A stretch of 64,000 bases of DNA from the NCBI GenBank assembly GCA_963810905.1, contig CAWEPG010000001.1, forward strand, positions 372,001 to 436,000, in the 5' to 3' direction. A model generated the notes under the pieces. That model was not told the origin of the DNA. It was given only the letters and a program-made list of their open reading frames with translations, and made no database searches. Each line of letters opens with the position of its first letter. Positions within the stretch are counted from its first letter, which is position 1. The translations under genes and the position numbers were made by a program. Source of the DNA: CAWBAT01 sp963810905. GTDB taxonomy: Bacteria; Acidobacteriota; Terriglobia; Versatilivoradales; Versatilivoraceae. Below, piece after piece: positions 47,035 to 55,764 of the stretch.

Positions 47035-48300
47035 TTACTCCTTCAACCCAAACATTCTTTTAATGACATCGAGTGCCGTCCCATCGGCCGGCTGGCTGCT
47101 GACGCGTTTCAATTCGGAGATGGGGCCATGAAGCATTTTATTGAGCAAGCTTTGGGTCAAGTTCTCCAATGCGACCTCTTGCTCTCTCGACAGGTCGCCA
47201 AACCGCTTCCGGTTCTTGGCCAATTCGTCCAATCGAACTTTTTCCCAATGCTCACGAAGACGCACAATGGTTGGGGCGACGTCCAGTGTCTGTGAGTGCC
47301 GAACAAAGGACTCAACCTCCTGACGAACAATATCCTCGGCAGACTGAGCTTCCTTCTGGCGCTGCCGCATGTTGGCATCCACGACATTTCGAAGGTCATC
47401 GATGTCATAGAGAAAAATATTATTCACTTTGTTAATTTCGGGATCGATATCACGCGGTACGGCAATATCGATGATAAACACGGGATGATTCTTGCGCAAA
47501 TGAATGATTCGCTCTCCGTCTTCGCGACTCAAAATGAAATGAGGAGCTCCTGTGGAGCTGATAATAATGTCGGCTTGCTGAATGTGCTTGAAGAGCTCCT
47601 CGGGGAGGATAGCTTCGCCTTTAAACAATCTTGCGACTTCCACGGCGCTCGGATAAGAGCGGTTCCACACCATCACCCTTGAAACGCCGCTGTGAGTCAA
47701 GTGATTGGCAGCCATCTCGCTCATCTTGCCGGCCCCGAGAATTAGGACCGTTTTACCCGTAAGTTTATTAAAAATCTTCTTGGCTAGTTCTACGGCCGCA
47801 TAACTGACGGAAACAGCCGAACCGGCAATTCCGGTTTCTGAACGGACGCGCTTGGCGACATAGAAGGCGCGAGTCATCACGCTGTTGAGAGTCCGACCCA
47901 CGCTTCCAGCCCCTTTCGCAAGAGTGAACGCGTTTTTTATTTGACCGAGAATCTGAGGCTCGCCGAGGACCATGGAATCCAGACTACTCGCAACCCGGAA
48001 GATATGATGGACGGCCTCAGTTTGAGTATAGGAGTAGAGAAACCGTTCGAAGTTGTCGGGCTGAACCTGATGAAATGCGTAAATGAATTGTTTTAGTTGA
48101 TGCAGGCCTTCATCAGGAATGGAGGTTTCGGCAACCAGCTCAACCCGGTTGCAGGTCGAGAGGATAAGGCTCTCTTCAAATCCAAATTGGGTTCTCAATT
48201 GGTGGAGAGCCTCCCCGAGCCGGGGTTCGGGAAAGTGCAGTTTTTCTCGGATATCGACCGGGGCCGTCTTGTGACTTACCCCTACTAATGCAACGTTCAT
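47035..48300 (-). CDS. hemA: Glutamyl-tRNA reductase
   Basis: 421-residue enzyme of the C5 pathway that reduces glutamyl-tRNA to glutamate-1-semialdehyde. The catalytic Cys lies in LSTCNRVEL. GVSHKTAPVDIREKL opens the N-terminal domain. The NADPH site VLILGAGKMSEMAANHL precedes the dimerisation domain (VVDANMRQRQKEAQSAEDIV). It overlaps the ccsA stop (ATGA) and is followed directly by hemC, so the three are translationally close. Length is normal. Confidence 0.96.
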   Translation of the reverse strand: MNVALVGVSHKTAPVDIREKLHFPEPRLGEALHQLRTQFGFEESLILSTCNRVELVAETSIPDEGLHQLKQFIYAFHQVQPDNFERFLYSYTQTEAVHHIFRVASSLDSMVLGEPQILGQIKNAFTLAKGAGSVGRTLNSVMTRAFYVAKRVRSETGIAGSAVSVSYAAVELAKKIFNKLTGKTVLILGAGKMSEMAANHLTHSGVSRVMVWNRSYPSAVEVARLFKGEAILPEELFKHIQQADIIISSTGAPHFILSREDGERIIHLRKNHPVFIIDIAVPRDIDPEINKVNNIFLYDIDDLRNVVDANMRQRQKEAQSAEDIVRQEVESFVRHSQTLDVAPTIVRLREHWEKVRLDELAKNRKRFGDLSREQEVALENLTQSLLNKMLHGPISELKRVSSQPADGTALDVIKRMFGLKE

Positions 48301-49115
48301 TGCAGAATAAAAGTGTGAGCGCTACCTTGATGCCGGGTTCCAAAGAAAGCCGCCAGGACGATAATAAAGCCTATCACGGACAACCAGGCGGCTCGACGCC
48401 CTCTCCAACCTGCTGACAGGCGGTAATGGAGGAGCACCGCATATATGAGCCAAGTTATATAGGACCATATAATCTTCGGATCGCGTTCCCAGGAAGTCGT
48501 CAGAGATATGCTGGCCCAGAAAGCGCCTGCGACAATCCCTATCGTCAGCAAGGAAAAGCCAATCCCTAAGGCCCGGTAACCCAGTTCATCGCAAACTTCC
48601 AGCGAAGGAAGTCGGTAATAGAATGCTTGGGGGCGCTTCCGCTTTAACTCCTTTTCCTGGATGAGATACATGATACCGACTGCAAAGGCGACAAACAGGG
48701 CGGCATAACCCAGAAATGTCGTGGGCACATGAATATAGAGCCACAGACTTTTGAGAACCTCAGGCCGCATCGTTCTCCGTGCGTGAACGAGATTGGCGCC
48801 TAAAGTCAAGATGAAGACTAGAGGGAAAATGAAGACGCTGAGAGAATCCATTCGGTATCGGGCATACGACAGAAGAAAAGCCAAGACGATCACAAAAGCA
48901 AAGAACGACAACACTTCGTGCAAATTGCTGATGGGCAAATGCTTCAATTCAATCCAGGCGAAGAGAATGGAAAGAAAGTGAGCTACGAAGCCGGAGCAAA
49001 TGCCAAACATGGCAATCCGAAAAAGGGTCTTCTGCCGTTTGATAATCGTCAAGAAGGAATGGAGCAGGCCTATGGAATAAAGCGCAGTGGCGAGACGTAA
49101 TAGAATGAGGCTCAT
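48297..49115 (-). CDS. ccsA: Cytochrome c biogenesis protein of the CcsA/HemX family
   Basis: About 272-residue polytopic membrane protein with eight or so hydrophobic segments. The haem-handling loop is degenerate: SWERDPKIIWSYITWLIYA where the family has a Trp-rich WGxYWxWDPKETW stretch; conserved His residues remain (e.g. WLYIHVPTTFLGY). HemX-like members sit in front of hemA in many bacteria and modulate haem synthesis or deliver haem for c-type cytochrome assembly. ATG 49115 is preferred because the first membrane helix starts there; the upstream extension is not conserved-looking. It is first in the ccsA-hemA-hemC order. Confidence 0.87.
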   Translation of the reverse strand: MSLILLRLATALYSIGLLHSFLTIIKRQKTLFRIAMFGICSGFVAHFLSILFAWIELKHLPISNLHEVLSFFAFVIVLAFLLSYARYRMDSLSVFIFPLVFILTLGANLVHARRTMRPEVLKSLWLYIHVPTTFLGYAALFVAFAVGIMYLIQEKELKRKRPQAFYYRLPSLEVCDELGYRALGIGFSLLTIGIVAGAFWASISLTTSWERDPKIIWSYITWLIYAVLLHYRLSAGWRGRRAAWLSVIGFIIVLAAFFGTRHQGSAHTFILQ

Positions 49116-49449
49116 AAGTATCGGGTGTGAAAGAGCTTCAGAGCATGAATATCTAGAACTCGAAAGCCCATTCATTATACTCTGCCTGCCTCCTCTCATT
49201 CCACAACAATGGAGAAGGCTGGGGAGCCAAGCCGAGATTTGAAAAGGAGGCTAAGTGATTGTCTAGGCGGGGCTATCAGGAGGCGCGTCCCAGGCTAGTG
49301 TTTTAAAAACATCTATGTTAAGCTCAGGCCGAAAATTACATTGGGGTTGTCGTCATTCCAGGTCCGAATCATCGATCGCACGCTGATCACGCCCTCCTGG
49401 TATTCCCCGCTCGTTTCGCTCAGTGTCTGACTTCTAAGAATTCCAATTA

Positions 49450-50098
49450 TTGAGGGACCCATTGCCGCAAATTGCATTATTCTTCTTAGACATGGTTGTC
49501 TTCTTGTTCTCCTTGAGCCTCCACGAAGCAGCCCATGCCTGGATGGCGGACCGTTTAGGAGACCCCACCGGACGCCATTTGGGAAGGATTACACTTAATC
49601 CAATTCCTCATATCGATTTATTTGGAACCCTCATCTTCCCTGCCATTGGATTTTTACAGGTGCGCCCATGTTTGGATGGGCAAAGCCGGTTCCTTGGAAC
49701 CCCCGCAACGTCAAAGATCGCCGTCAGGCGGACATTTGGATTTCTGCTGCGGGTCCCATCAGCAACGTTCTGGCATTCCTGGGGTTTTTTCTATTGATAG
49801 AATTGTTCCGGGTTTATCTGCGTGCCGATGCCAGTTTTCTGGGAAGTGCTGCGGAGCCGCTCTACTTGATGTGCTTGCTGGGAGTGCAACTCAACGTAAT
49901 TCTCGCCGTTTTTAACTTGCTTCCGATACCCCCTTTGGATGGCAGCTGGATACTCCCGCATTTTTGCCGCCGGCACTTGCGTCGGGCTATGAAAAATTGC
50001 GGCCTTACGGGTTTATGATCTTATTTTTGTGTATGATGTTGGGGGTCTTTCAGAGTGGTGTTATTTCCGTTTCTAGCCGTCGTAGATACCTTGATTAA
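49450..50098 (+). CDS. M50 site-2 protease family protein (two frameshifts)
   Basis: About 216-residue membrane metalloprotease. The HExxH motif is SLHEAAHAWMADRLGD. After TLIFPAIGF a base is missing in the T-run 49651-49655, and reading continues TGAPMFGWAKPVPWNPRN, through AAGPISNVLA, to NLLPIPPLDGS (the metal-binding Asp motif). A second missing base at the C-run 49954-49956 leads to the true end (EKLRPYGFMILFLCMMLGVF to RRRYLD, stop 50096-50098). Family enzymes cleave within membranes. Start at TTG 49450 is weakly supported. Position just before trpS-scpA is recurrent in bacteria. Confidence 0.87.
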
Positions 50099-50194
50099 GT
50101 TATGAAATGGTCGCTCAGTCGCTATTGACGCTGTGACCCAGTTGAGAGATCCGTAGCCCAGCGCTAAATAAATCCAGGCCAAGGAAAATTGTTC

Positions 50195-51184
50195 ATGCCC
50201 TCCAATCAGCGAGTCTTGAGTGGAATGCGTCCCACCGGGAAACTCCATCTCGGTCACGTGGTTGGGGCCCTAAACAATTGGGTCAAATTACAAAATGAGT
50301 ACGATTGCTATCATTTCATTGCCGACTGGCATGCCCTGACTTCTGATTTTGCGGATCCCTCGAAGATCAAAGAGAATCGCATGGAAATGATGGTGGACTG
50401 GCTGGCCGCAGGGCTTGATCCGAAGAAGTCTGTGATGTTTGTCCAATCTGCGATTCCGGAGCATGCGGAGTTGCACTTGTTGCTCTCGATGATTACACCG
50501 ATCGGTTGGCTGGAAAGGGTTCCCACCTATAAGGAGCAACAAGAGAATGTCACGGACCGTGATCTTGGCAATTATGGTTTTCTCGGATACCCGGTCCTGC
50601 AAGCGGCAGACATTCTAATGTACAAAGGAGATTTTGTGCCGGTCGGCGAAGACCAGGTTCCTCATGTCGAATTGACTCGGGAAATTTGCCGGCGTTTCAA
50701 CTCCTTTTACGGGAATGTTTTTCCCGAGCCGAAGGCCCTACTGACCCCGGTTCCTCGTCTTCCGGGACTCGACGGGAGAAAGATGAGCAAGAGCTATGGG
50801 AACGACATTTCGCTTTCTGATTCCCCTGAAGCCATTCGTCAAAAAATCAAAGGGATGATGACAGACCCTGCCCGAAAAAGGCGTAATGACCCAGGGGATC
50901 CCGACGTTTGCCCGGTGTTTTCGTATCATAAAATCTATTCACCGCCCGAAACCATTCAGACTGTAAATCGTGAATGCCGTGTTGCCGGGATTGGGTGTAT
51001 TGATTGCAAGAAGTGGATGACGGATCACCTGCTCAAGGAAATTTCGCCCCTGCTCGAGAGACGCAAGCAATATGAACAGCGTACGGACGAGATTCAGGAT
51101 GTCATTGAAGAGGGGAACAGCAAAGCGAGAGTCGTGGCAAAACAGACCATGGAGGAAGTGCGAAAAGCTGTAAAGCTCGATTAA
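50195..51184 (+). CDS. trpS: Tryptophanyl-tRNA synthetase
   Basis: About 329-residue class I synthetase. HIGH motif GKLHLGHVVGALNNW; KMSKS in DGRKMSKSYGNDISLS; the Trp-pocket region YPVLQAADILMYKGDFVPVG followed by DQVPHVELTREI. C-terminal half includes CIDCKKWMTDHL. ATG 50195 is the start, eight bases after AAGGAA. It is downstream of the M50 protease gene and upstream of scpA, an arrangement conserved in several phyla. Confidence 0.96.
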   Translation: MPSNQRVLSGMRPTGKLHLGHVVGALNNWVKLQNEYDCYHFIADWHALTSDFADPSKIKENRMEMMVDWLAAGLDPKKSVMFVQSAIPEHAELHLLLSMITPIGWLERVPTYKEQQENVTDRDLGNYGFLGYPVLQAADILMYKGDFVPVGEDQVPHVELTREICRRFNSFYGNVFPEPKALLTPVPRLPGLDGRKMSKSYGNDISLSDSPEAIRQKIKGMMTDPARKRRNDPGDPDVCPVFSYHKIYSPPETIQTVNRECRVAGIGCIDCKKWMTDHLLKEISPLLERRKQYEQRTDEIQDVIEEGNSKARVVAKQTMEEVRKAVKLD

Positions 51185-51304
51185 TGGATGTGCCTGCATC
51201 GTCGTCTTTTTTTGAAGACGGGAGGCGCCTTAAAAGTTTCATGGGATTGTGATCGATAGGAAGGGATCCATTTTCCACCCATTCTGCGTTAGACTATTAG
51301 ACCT

Positions 51305-52096
51305 ATGAGCGAGCCATACCAGATCCATCTTCCAATCTATGAAGGGCCGATGGATCTCCTGCTCGATCTTATTCGCAGGCAGCAAATTAACATATACGAC
51401 ATCCCTATTGCCCTGATCACGGATCAATATCTTCAAGCTTTGCGAATCCTGAAAGAGCTGGACATTGACGTCGCCAGCGATTTTATTTTGATGGCGGCGA
51501 CTTTGATTCACATCAAGTCGAAGATGCTCCTCCCTCGAGATCCACTGCAGTCCGAGGAGGAATACGAAGATCCCAGAATGGAGCTGGTTCAGCGGCTTTT
51601 GGAACACGAGAAGTTCAAGAACGCCGCACAAATGTTACACCAGAAAGAGCTCGTGGAAAGTTCATCCTGGACCAATGCAGGAGTTCAAGAAGGGGCTTCC
51701 CCTGAGGACGAAAGAGAAGTCCAGGTCAGTCTGTTTGACCTTGTATCGACGTTCCACAAGATTTTGGAGAGAAGAAAAGAAACAGGCCGCCTGGATATTG
51801 AGCGCGATGAGCTGACGGTCAGTCAAGTGATCGAAAAGCTGCGCCAATTTTTTGAGCAATCCGGCGGGACAGTTAGTTTGACCGAAGTGTTCTCGGTCTA
51901 CCATAACCGGCGGAATCTCATTGTCGCCTTTCTAGCGATACTGGAAATGGTTCATCTCCAGGCCATTAAGCTGGTTCAGAGGCAAACCTTCAGCGATATC
52001 ATGGTTCGCCGCCGGGAGAATTTTGAGCAAGTCATGAACCAATGGGAAAAATGGATGGAGCCCCAAACAGCGGCCAAAGGGGCAGGGGCTCTTTGA
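51305..52096 (+). CDS. scpA: Segregation and condensation protein A
   Basis: 263-residue kleisin that bridges the SMC heads. It starts YQIHLPIYEGPMDLLLDLI and continues with QINIYDIPIALITDQYL and ASDFILMAATLIHIKSKMLLP, all typical. The C-terminal winged-helix part includes LLVQRQ-like LVQRQTFSDIMV. With ScpB and SMC it condenses and segregates the chromosome. It is followed by scpB within 45 bases and probably shares its transcript. Confidence 0.94.
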   Translation: MSEPYQIHLPIYEGPMDLLLDLIRRQQINIYDIPIALITDQYLQALRILKELDIDVASDFILMAATLIHIKSKMLLPRDPLQSEEEYEDPRMELVQRLLEHEKFKNAAQMLHQKELVESSSWTNAGVQEGASPEDEREVQVSLFDLVSTFHKILERRKETGRLDIERDELTVSQVIEKLRQFFEQSGGTVSLTEVFSVYHNRRNLIVAFLAILEMVHLQAIKLVQRQTFSDIMVRRRENFEQVMNQWEKWMEPQTAAKGAGAL

Positions 52097-52137
52097 TTTT
52101 GGAGCATGGATCTTTCATCACAACGGAATCGACAGGA

Positions 52138-52885
52138 ATGACTGAACAGGAATTGAAGCCCATCATCGAGGCACTCATTTACGTGAGCAGTGAGCCGATT
52201 TCCGCAAAAACCCTGATTGAGATGTTGGGGAAAGAGCACCAGGAATCAATAAACACGGCCATCCAGCAGCTCGTCGAAGAGTACCAGGGTTCGGCGAGAG
52301 GATTGGAGATCAAGGAAGTTGCCAACGGCTACAAAATGGCAACCAAACCTGAGCATCATGAATGGGTCCGAAAGTATCTCAAGCATTTGACCCCCCCCAT
52401 CAAGCTCTCGCTTGCGGCATTGGAGACCCTGGCAGTCATTTCCTATAGACAACCGATCACTGTCCCTGAGATTCAGGAAGTGAGGGGTGTCAGCGCGGTC
52501 AGCGTATTGAAGACGCTTATTGGACAAGAAGTTCATCACCACCGCAGGGCGTAAGAATGTGGTGGGCAGACCTATCCTCTATAAGACCTCCAAGGAATTC
52601 CTCATTCACTTCGGGCTAAAGAGTCTCGATGAGCTGCCCAGTCTGGAAGAATTTGAAGAGTTAGCCAGAGTTTCTTTAGCGCAAGAAGGGACTCTCCCTC
52701 TAGCGTTCGATGTCAGTGTCCCAGCAGCAGAAGAAAGCTCCGCCCAGGACGCCCACCTCCAGGATGAGCCTTCGGAATCTGACTTAGAGACGCCGGTTAT
52801 CGAAACCAAGGCCAGTGGCGTGGAATTGTCCACATCTGAGTCGGAAAGCCCTGAACTCAAGAGCCTCACCACAGAAACAACATGA
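52138..52885 (+). CDS. scpB: Segregation and condensation protein B (frameshifted)
   Basis: About 248 residues. First frame (MTEQELKPIIEALIYVSSEPI to AVISYRQPITVPEIQEVRG and VSAVSVLKTL) leaves the gene near 52519; dropping one base gives the continuation LDKKFITTAGRKNVVGRPI in the frame ending at 52885. Two winged-helix domains are present. A long acidic tail (about 80 residues rich in Glu, Ser and Thr) follows the folded part, which is longer than usual. It binds ScpA. The stop overlaps the rluB start (ATGA). An alternative start upstream is possible. Confidence 0.9.
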
Positions 52886-53628
52886 TTGAAAGACTGCAAA
52901 AATTGATCTCCCAGGCGGGAATTTGCTCTCGTCGGAAGGCAGAGGAGTTGATCCTTTCGGGTCGAGTAACGGTCAATGGCCGTCTCGCGACCCAATTGGG
53001 AAGCAAGGCAGATCTTTCGGTTGACGCCGTTAAAGTAGATGAAAAACTCATTCGAATCCCTACCCGGAAGACTTATCTTCTTCTCAATAAGCCCAAAGGA
53101 TATCTGTGCACCTTATCCGATCCGCAGGGAAGGCCCACGATCCTGGATCTTTTGCCGGAAGTTTCTCAACGACTTTTCCCCGTAGGGCGGTTGGATTGCA
53201 TGAGTGAAGGATTGCTCTTGTTGACAGACGATGGAGACTTTGCCCAGACCATCACGAGTGCCGGACCGCACTGTCCCAAGATCTATCTGGCGAAAGTTCG
53301 TGGCAATCCCTCGGAGGAGGAATTGTCCAAACTTCGTCGCGGGGTTCGGTTGGAGGGAAAACTTCTAGCTTCATGCCAGATTGAAGAAGTGAAACCCGGA
53401 GACAATCCCTGGTTCAAAGTTTCCCTGATTGAGGGAAAGAACAATCAAGTCCGCAAAATGTTTGACCTCATTGACCACCCGGTAGTCAAACTGAAACGCA
53501 TCCAGATCGGCTTTCTTCGCGACCCGAAATTAAAGGCGGGGGCATTCCGACCCTTGGGAGTCGAAGAGATCCGCCGTTTCAAAACTCTCAAGCGCGGCGT
53601 GACTGAGGATCGTGGATTGGTCGATTGA
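52882..53628 (+). CDS. rluB: 23S rRNA pseudouridine synthase, RluB/RsuA type
   Basis: 248-residue enzyme. An N-terminal S4 RNA-binding domain (RLQKLISQAGICSRRKAEELI) is followed by the catalytic domain with LLNKPKGYLCT and FPVGRLDCMSEGLLLLTDDG, where Asp in GRLD is the nucleophile; EGKNNQVRKMF is the family's conserved basic motif. It would isomerise a uridine of 23S rRNA helix 90-92 or a close site. The ATG overlaps the scpB stop, so translation is coupled. Confidence 0.93.
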   Translation: MIERLQKLISQAGICSRRKAEELILSGRVTVNGRLATQLGSKADLSVDAVKVDEKLIRIPTRKTYLLLNKPKGYLCTLSDPQGRPTILDLLPEVSQRLFPVGRLDCMSEGLLLLTDDGDFAQTITSAGPHCPKIYLAKVRGNPSEEELSKLRRGVRLEGKLLASCQIEEVKPGDNPWFKVSLIEGKNNQVRKMFDLIDHPVVKLKRIQIGFLRDPKLKAGAFRPLGVEEIRRFKTLKRGVTEDRGLVD

Positions 53629-53634
53629 TTTAGG

Positions 53635-54066
53635 ATGCCTGCAATGCCAGAGTCCAATCAGCCCGACATCGCCCATATCTTGAAAAATACGAAAACCATC
53701 GCAGTGGTGGGCCTTTCTGACAATCCACTTCGTCCGAGTCATATGGTTTCCAGCTATATGCAAGCGGAAGGATACCGGATCATTCCAGTGAATCCCAATT
53801 GTCGTTCTATTCTCGGAGAAACGTGCTACTCGGATCTCTTGAAGATTCCGGGCTCTGTTCAGGTCGACATGGTTAATATCTTCCGAAAGGTCGAGGCTGT
53901 TCCGGCAATTGTCGAAGAGGCGATTCAGCGCAGGGTTCAGGGAATTTGGATGCAGGAAGGAATCGTTCATCTCGCGGCGGCCGAAAAAGCTGCCAGCGCC
54001 GGGCTCTGGGTTGTTATGAACCGCTGCCTCATGGTTGAACATCGGTATGCTGCAAGACTACTCTGA
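53635..54066 (+). CDS. CoA-binding protein (YccU/YneT type)
   Basis: 143-residue Rossmann-fold CoA-binding protein. It has KTIAVVGLSDNPLRPSHMV, YRIIPVNPNC, VDMVNIFRKVEAVP and GIWMQEGIVHLAA, finishing with MNRCLMVEHR. These proteins resemble the CoA-binding part of acyl-CoA synthetases; function is unclear. It follows rluB by six bases and overlaps the HIT gene by about 20 bases. Confidence 0.92.
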   Translation: MPAMPESNQPDIAHILKNTKTIAVVGLSDNPLRPSHMVSSYMQAEGYRIIPVNPNCRSILGETCYSDLLKIPGSVQVDMVNIFRKVEAVPAIVEEAIQRRVQGIWMQEGIVHLAAAEKAASAGLWVVMNRCLMVEHRYAARLL

Positions 54067-54538
54067 TACAGAGACCCTGCCTGCCCGGCAGCTGGATGCG
54101 AATTGCCGATTCTGCAGGATCATTCAGGGCGAAGTAGAATGTCATGCGGTCTTTGAGGACCACCATGTACTGGCTTTCCTGGATCACCGGCCGCTATTTC
54201 CAGGCCACTGTCTCATTATCCCCAAAGCCCACCACGAGACAATTGTTGATTTGCCACCGTCCATGCTCATACCCGTTTTCAGCCTTGCCCAATGGGTTGC
54301 GCGCGCTCTCGAAGAAGCGATGATGGCTGAGGGAACATTTGTCGGGATCAATAATCACGTGAGCCAAAGTGTCCCTCATCTGCATGTCCATGTGGTTCCC
54401 CGTCGCAAGCAGGACGGCTTGAAAGGGTTTTTTTGGCCGCGCCATCCGTATCGGGATCAGGCACATCTGTTGTCCGTACAGCAATCTCTTCGCCAGGCAA
54501 TCGAGGCTATTCGGAATAAACCCGAAATCCGAAGTTAA
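54047..54538 (+). CDS. HIT family protein
   Basis: About 163-residue histidine-triad nucleotide hydrolase. CRFCRIIQGEVECHAVFEDHH opens the domain, LIIPKAHHETI follows, and the catalytic triad is SVPHLHVHVVPRR. Members hydrolyse AMP-linked molecules such as aminoacyl-AMP or Ap4A. ATG 54047 is chosen; an in-frame TTG lies 12 bases earlier. It is the last gene of the trpS-to-HIT run. Confidence 0.92.
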   Translation: MLQDYSDTETLPARQLDANCRFCRIIQGEVECHAVFEDHHVLAFLDHRPLFPGHCLIIPKAHHETIVDLPPSMLIPVFSLAQWVARALEEAMMAEGTFVGINNHVSQSVPHLHVHVVPRRKQDGLKGFFWPRHPYRDQAHLLSVQQSLRQAIEAIRNKPEIRS

Positions 54539-55250
54539 CGGGTAGAGGAAGGGTGGCGAAGACATGCGGTGTTTGCATGTCTTCAAAGCAGCTGATTCAT
54601 GAACTTGAAATTAGAAAAAAGAGAACCTTGCCGCCTTTAAATGATTGAATCTTTCAGTAGGTCTTTTTGATCGACCTCTAGGACAGATTCGTCTCCTGTT
54701 AATTTTTTGTTTGCTCTTCCTTTGCACGCCCTATCGAAAGAGCGGGTTTCCCAATAGATTCGAAGACATCACAAAACGATGTCGTCGCCACCCACAGCGT
54801 TGGGATCTCCCAGGTCGCTCCTAACGGAGCTGCGGTTCTTGGCGAATGCTCGATTCTAAAGACAGGTCGCCGCTCTGCGGCTTTGTTCGATTGTAACTTA
54901 GGCCTGATTTTTAGGCCTGCGGCTTGTCTTAACATTTTAGGAAAAGCCAGAGAGTAAAAATCAACTCTTTGCACTACCTGCTCTTTGAGATACCGTTGAA
55001 GATCATTGTACCGATCACCAAAAGCCCACGGTCAGCAGAAAACACTGACCGTGGCTACCCCAGGCTGTAGAAACCCGTGATTTTAGTGCTTGGTCCGCTG
55101 AGCGCTGCGGACGCTGTGTACCGTATTTGGATACAGGAACTGTCCGACTCCTTGTTATCTTCGCCTCAAGGATGATGTGTTTTTTCTTGACCCATGGAGC
55201 GCACATAAGGGCTAATCGTAAAAAACTATAGGGAGGAAGAAAATAAAACT
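54539..55250. other. Intergenic region with degenerate palindromic repeats
   Basis: About 710 bases without a gene. Between 54810 and 54920 there are diverged GC-rich units (minus strand: AGCGGCGACCTGTC and AGGAGCGACCTGGG; GCCGC-TCT-GCGGC; a doubled TAGGCCTG) of a kind common in intergenic repeats. The 91-codon frame there is probably noncoding. A stem-loop at 55026-55054 is listed separately. Confidence 0.5.
55026..55054. terminator. 10-bp stem-loop in intergenic region
   Basis: CCACGGTCAG (55026-55035) and CTGACCGTGG (55045-55054) pair perfectly around a nine-base loop. On the minus strand it is followed by GGGCTTTTGG, on the plus strand by no T-run. No gene ends close by, so a terminator role is uncertain; it may be another palindromic repeat. 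Confidence 0.4.
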
Positions 55251-55679
55251 ATGGCAAAAATTCAAGTTTATAAAGGGTATCAAGTCGACCCACCGGTTCC
55301 AAAGCCCGCCAAGCGAGTGCAGCCGAACATCGTTACGGTGCAAGATGGGATACCTCTCACATTTACGGGATCTGAAGTTGTCAATGTACGCGTGCTGCAT
55401 CCGACCAATTCCAAGGCGCCTTCTAAGAATTTTTCCGTGTCCATGCTGTATGTTCCCCCTCATGCGACACTGAGTGTAGGCAGTCATTACAACGAAGAGT
55501 GTTATTCCATCCTCCGGGGGCGAGGAACGATGACACTGGCAGGAAAGCAAGTGGAAGTACGGGCAGGTATGTTCATCCATTTGCCATCCTGGTGCGAGCA
55601 TGGCGTGGATAACACGGGCGAGGAGAGCCTGGAGATCCTTGTCTGTACTTCGCCGCCAAACCCAGTTAGCTGTCACTGA
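55251..55679 (+). CDS. Cupin-domain protein
   Basis: 142-residue single-domain cupin. The two cupin motifs are visible as GSHYNEECYSILRGRGTM (metal ligands His/Glu, with one position changed) and AGMFIHLPSWCEHGVDNTG (His). It has no signal peptide. Small cupins act as dioxygenases, isomerases or sugar-binding regulators; no choice can be made. GGGAGGAAG lies about eleven bases before the ATG. It is convergent with the aroC gene. Confidence 0.87.
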   Translation: MAKIQVYKGYQVDPPVPKPAKRVQPNIVTVQDGIPLTFTGSEVVNVRVLHPTNSKAPSKNFSVSMLYVPPHATLSVGSHYNEECYSILRGRGTMTLAGKQVEVRAGMFIHLPSWCEHGVDNTGEESLEILVCTSPPNPVSCH

Positions 55680-55764
55680 CATTCGGCTGCCCGTGAAGCA
55701 TGTGACTCTAGAGGATAGCGGACGGATTCTCCAGACATCGCCTGGCGAGAAACCTGAATTGATT

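Noticed and set aside
54699..54974. 91-codon minus-strand frame
   Set aside because: It covers diverged palindromic repeats; the translation is typical of repeat DNA, not of a protein.
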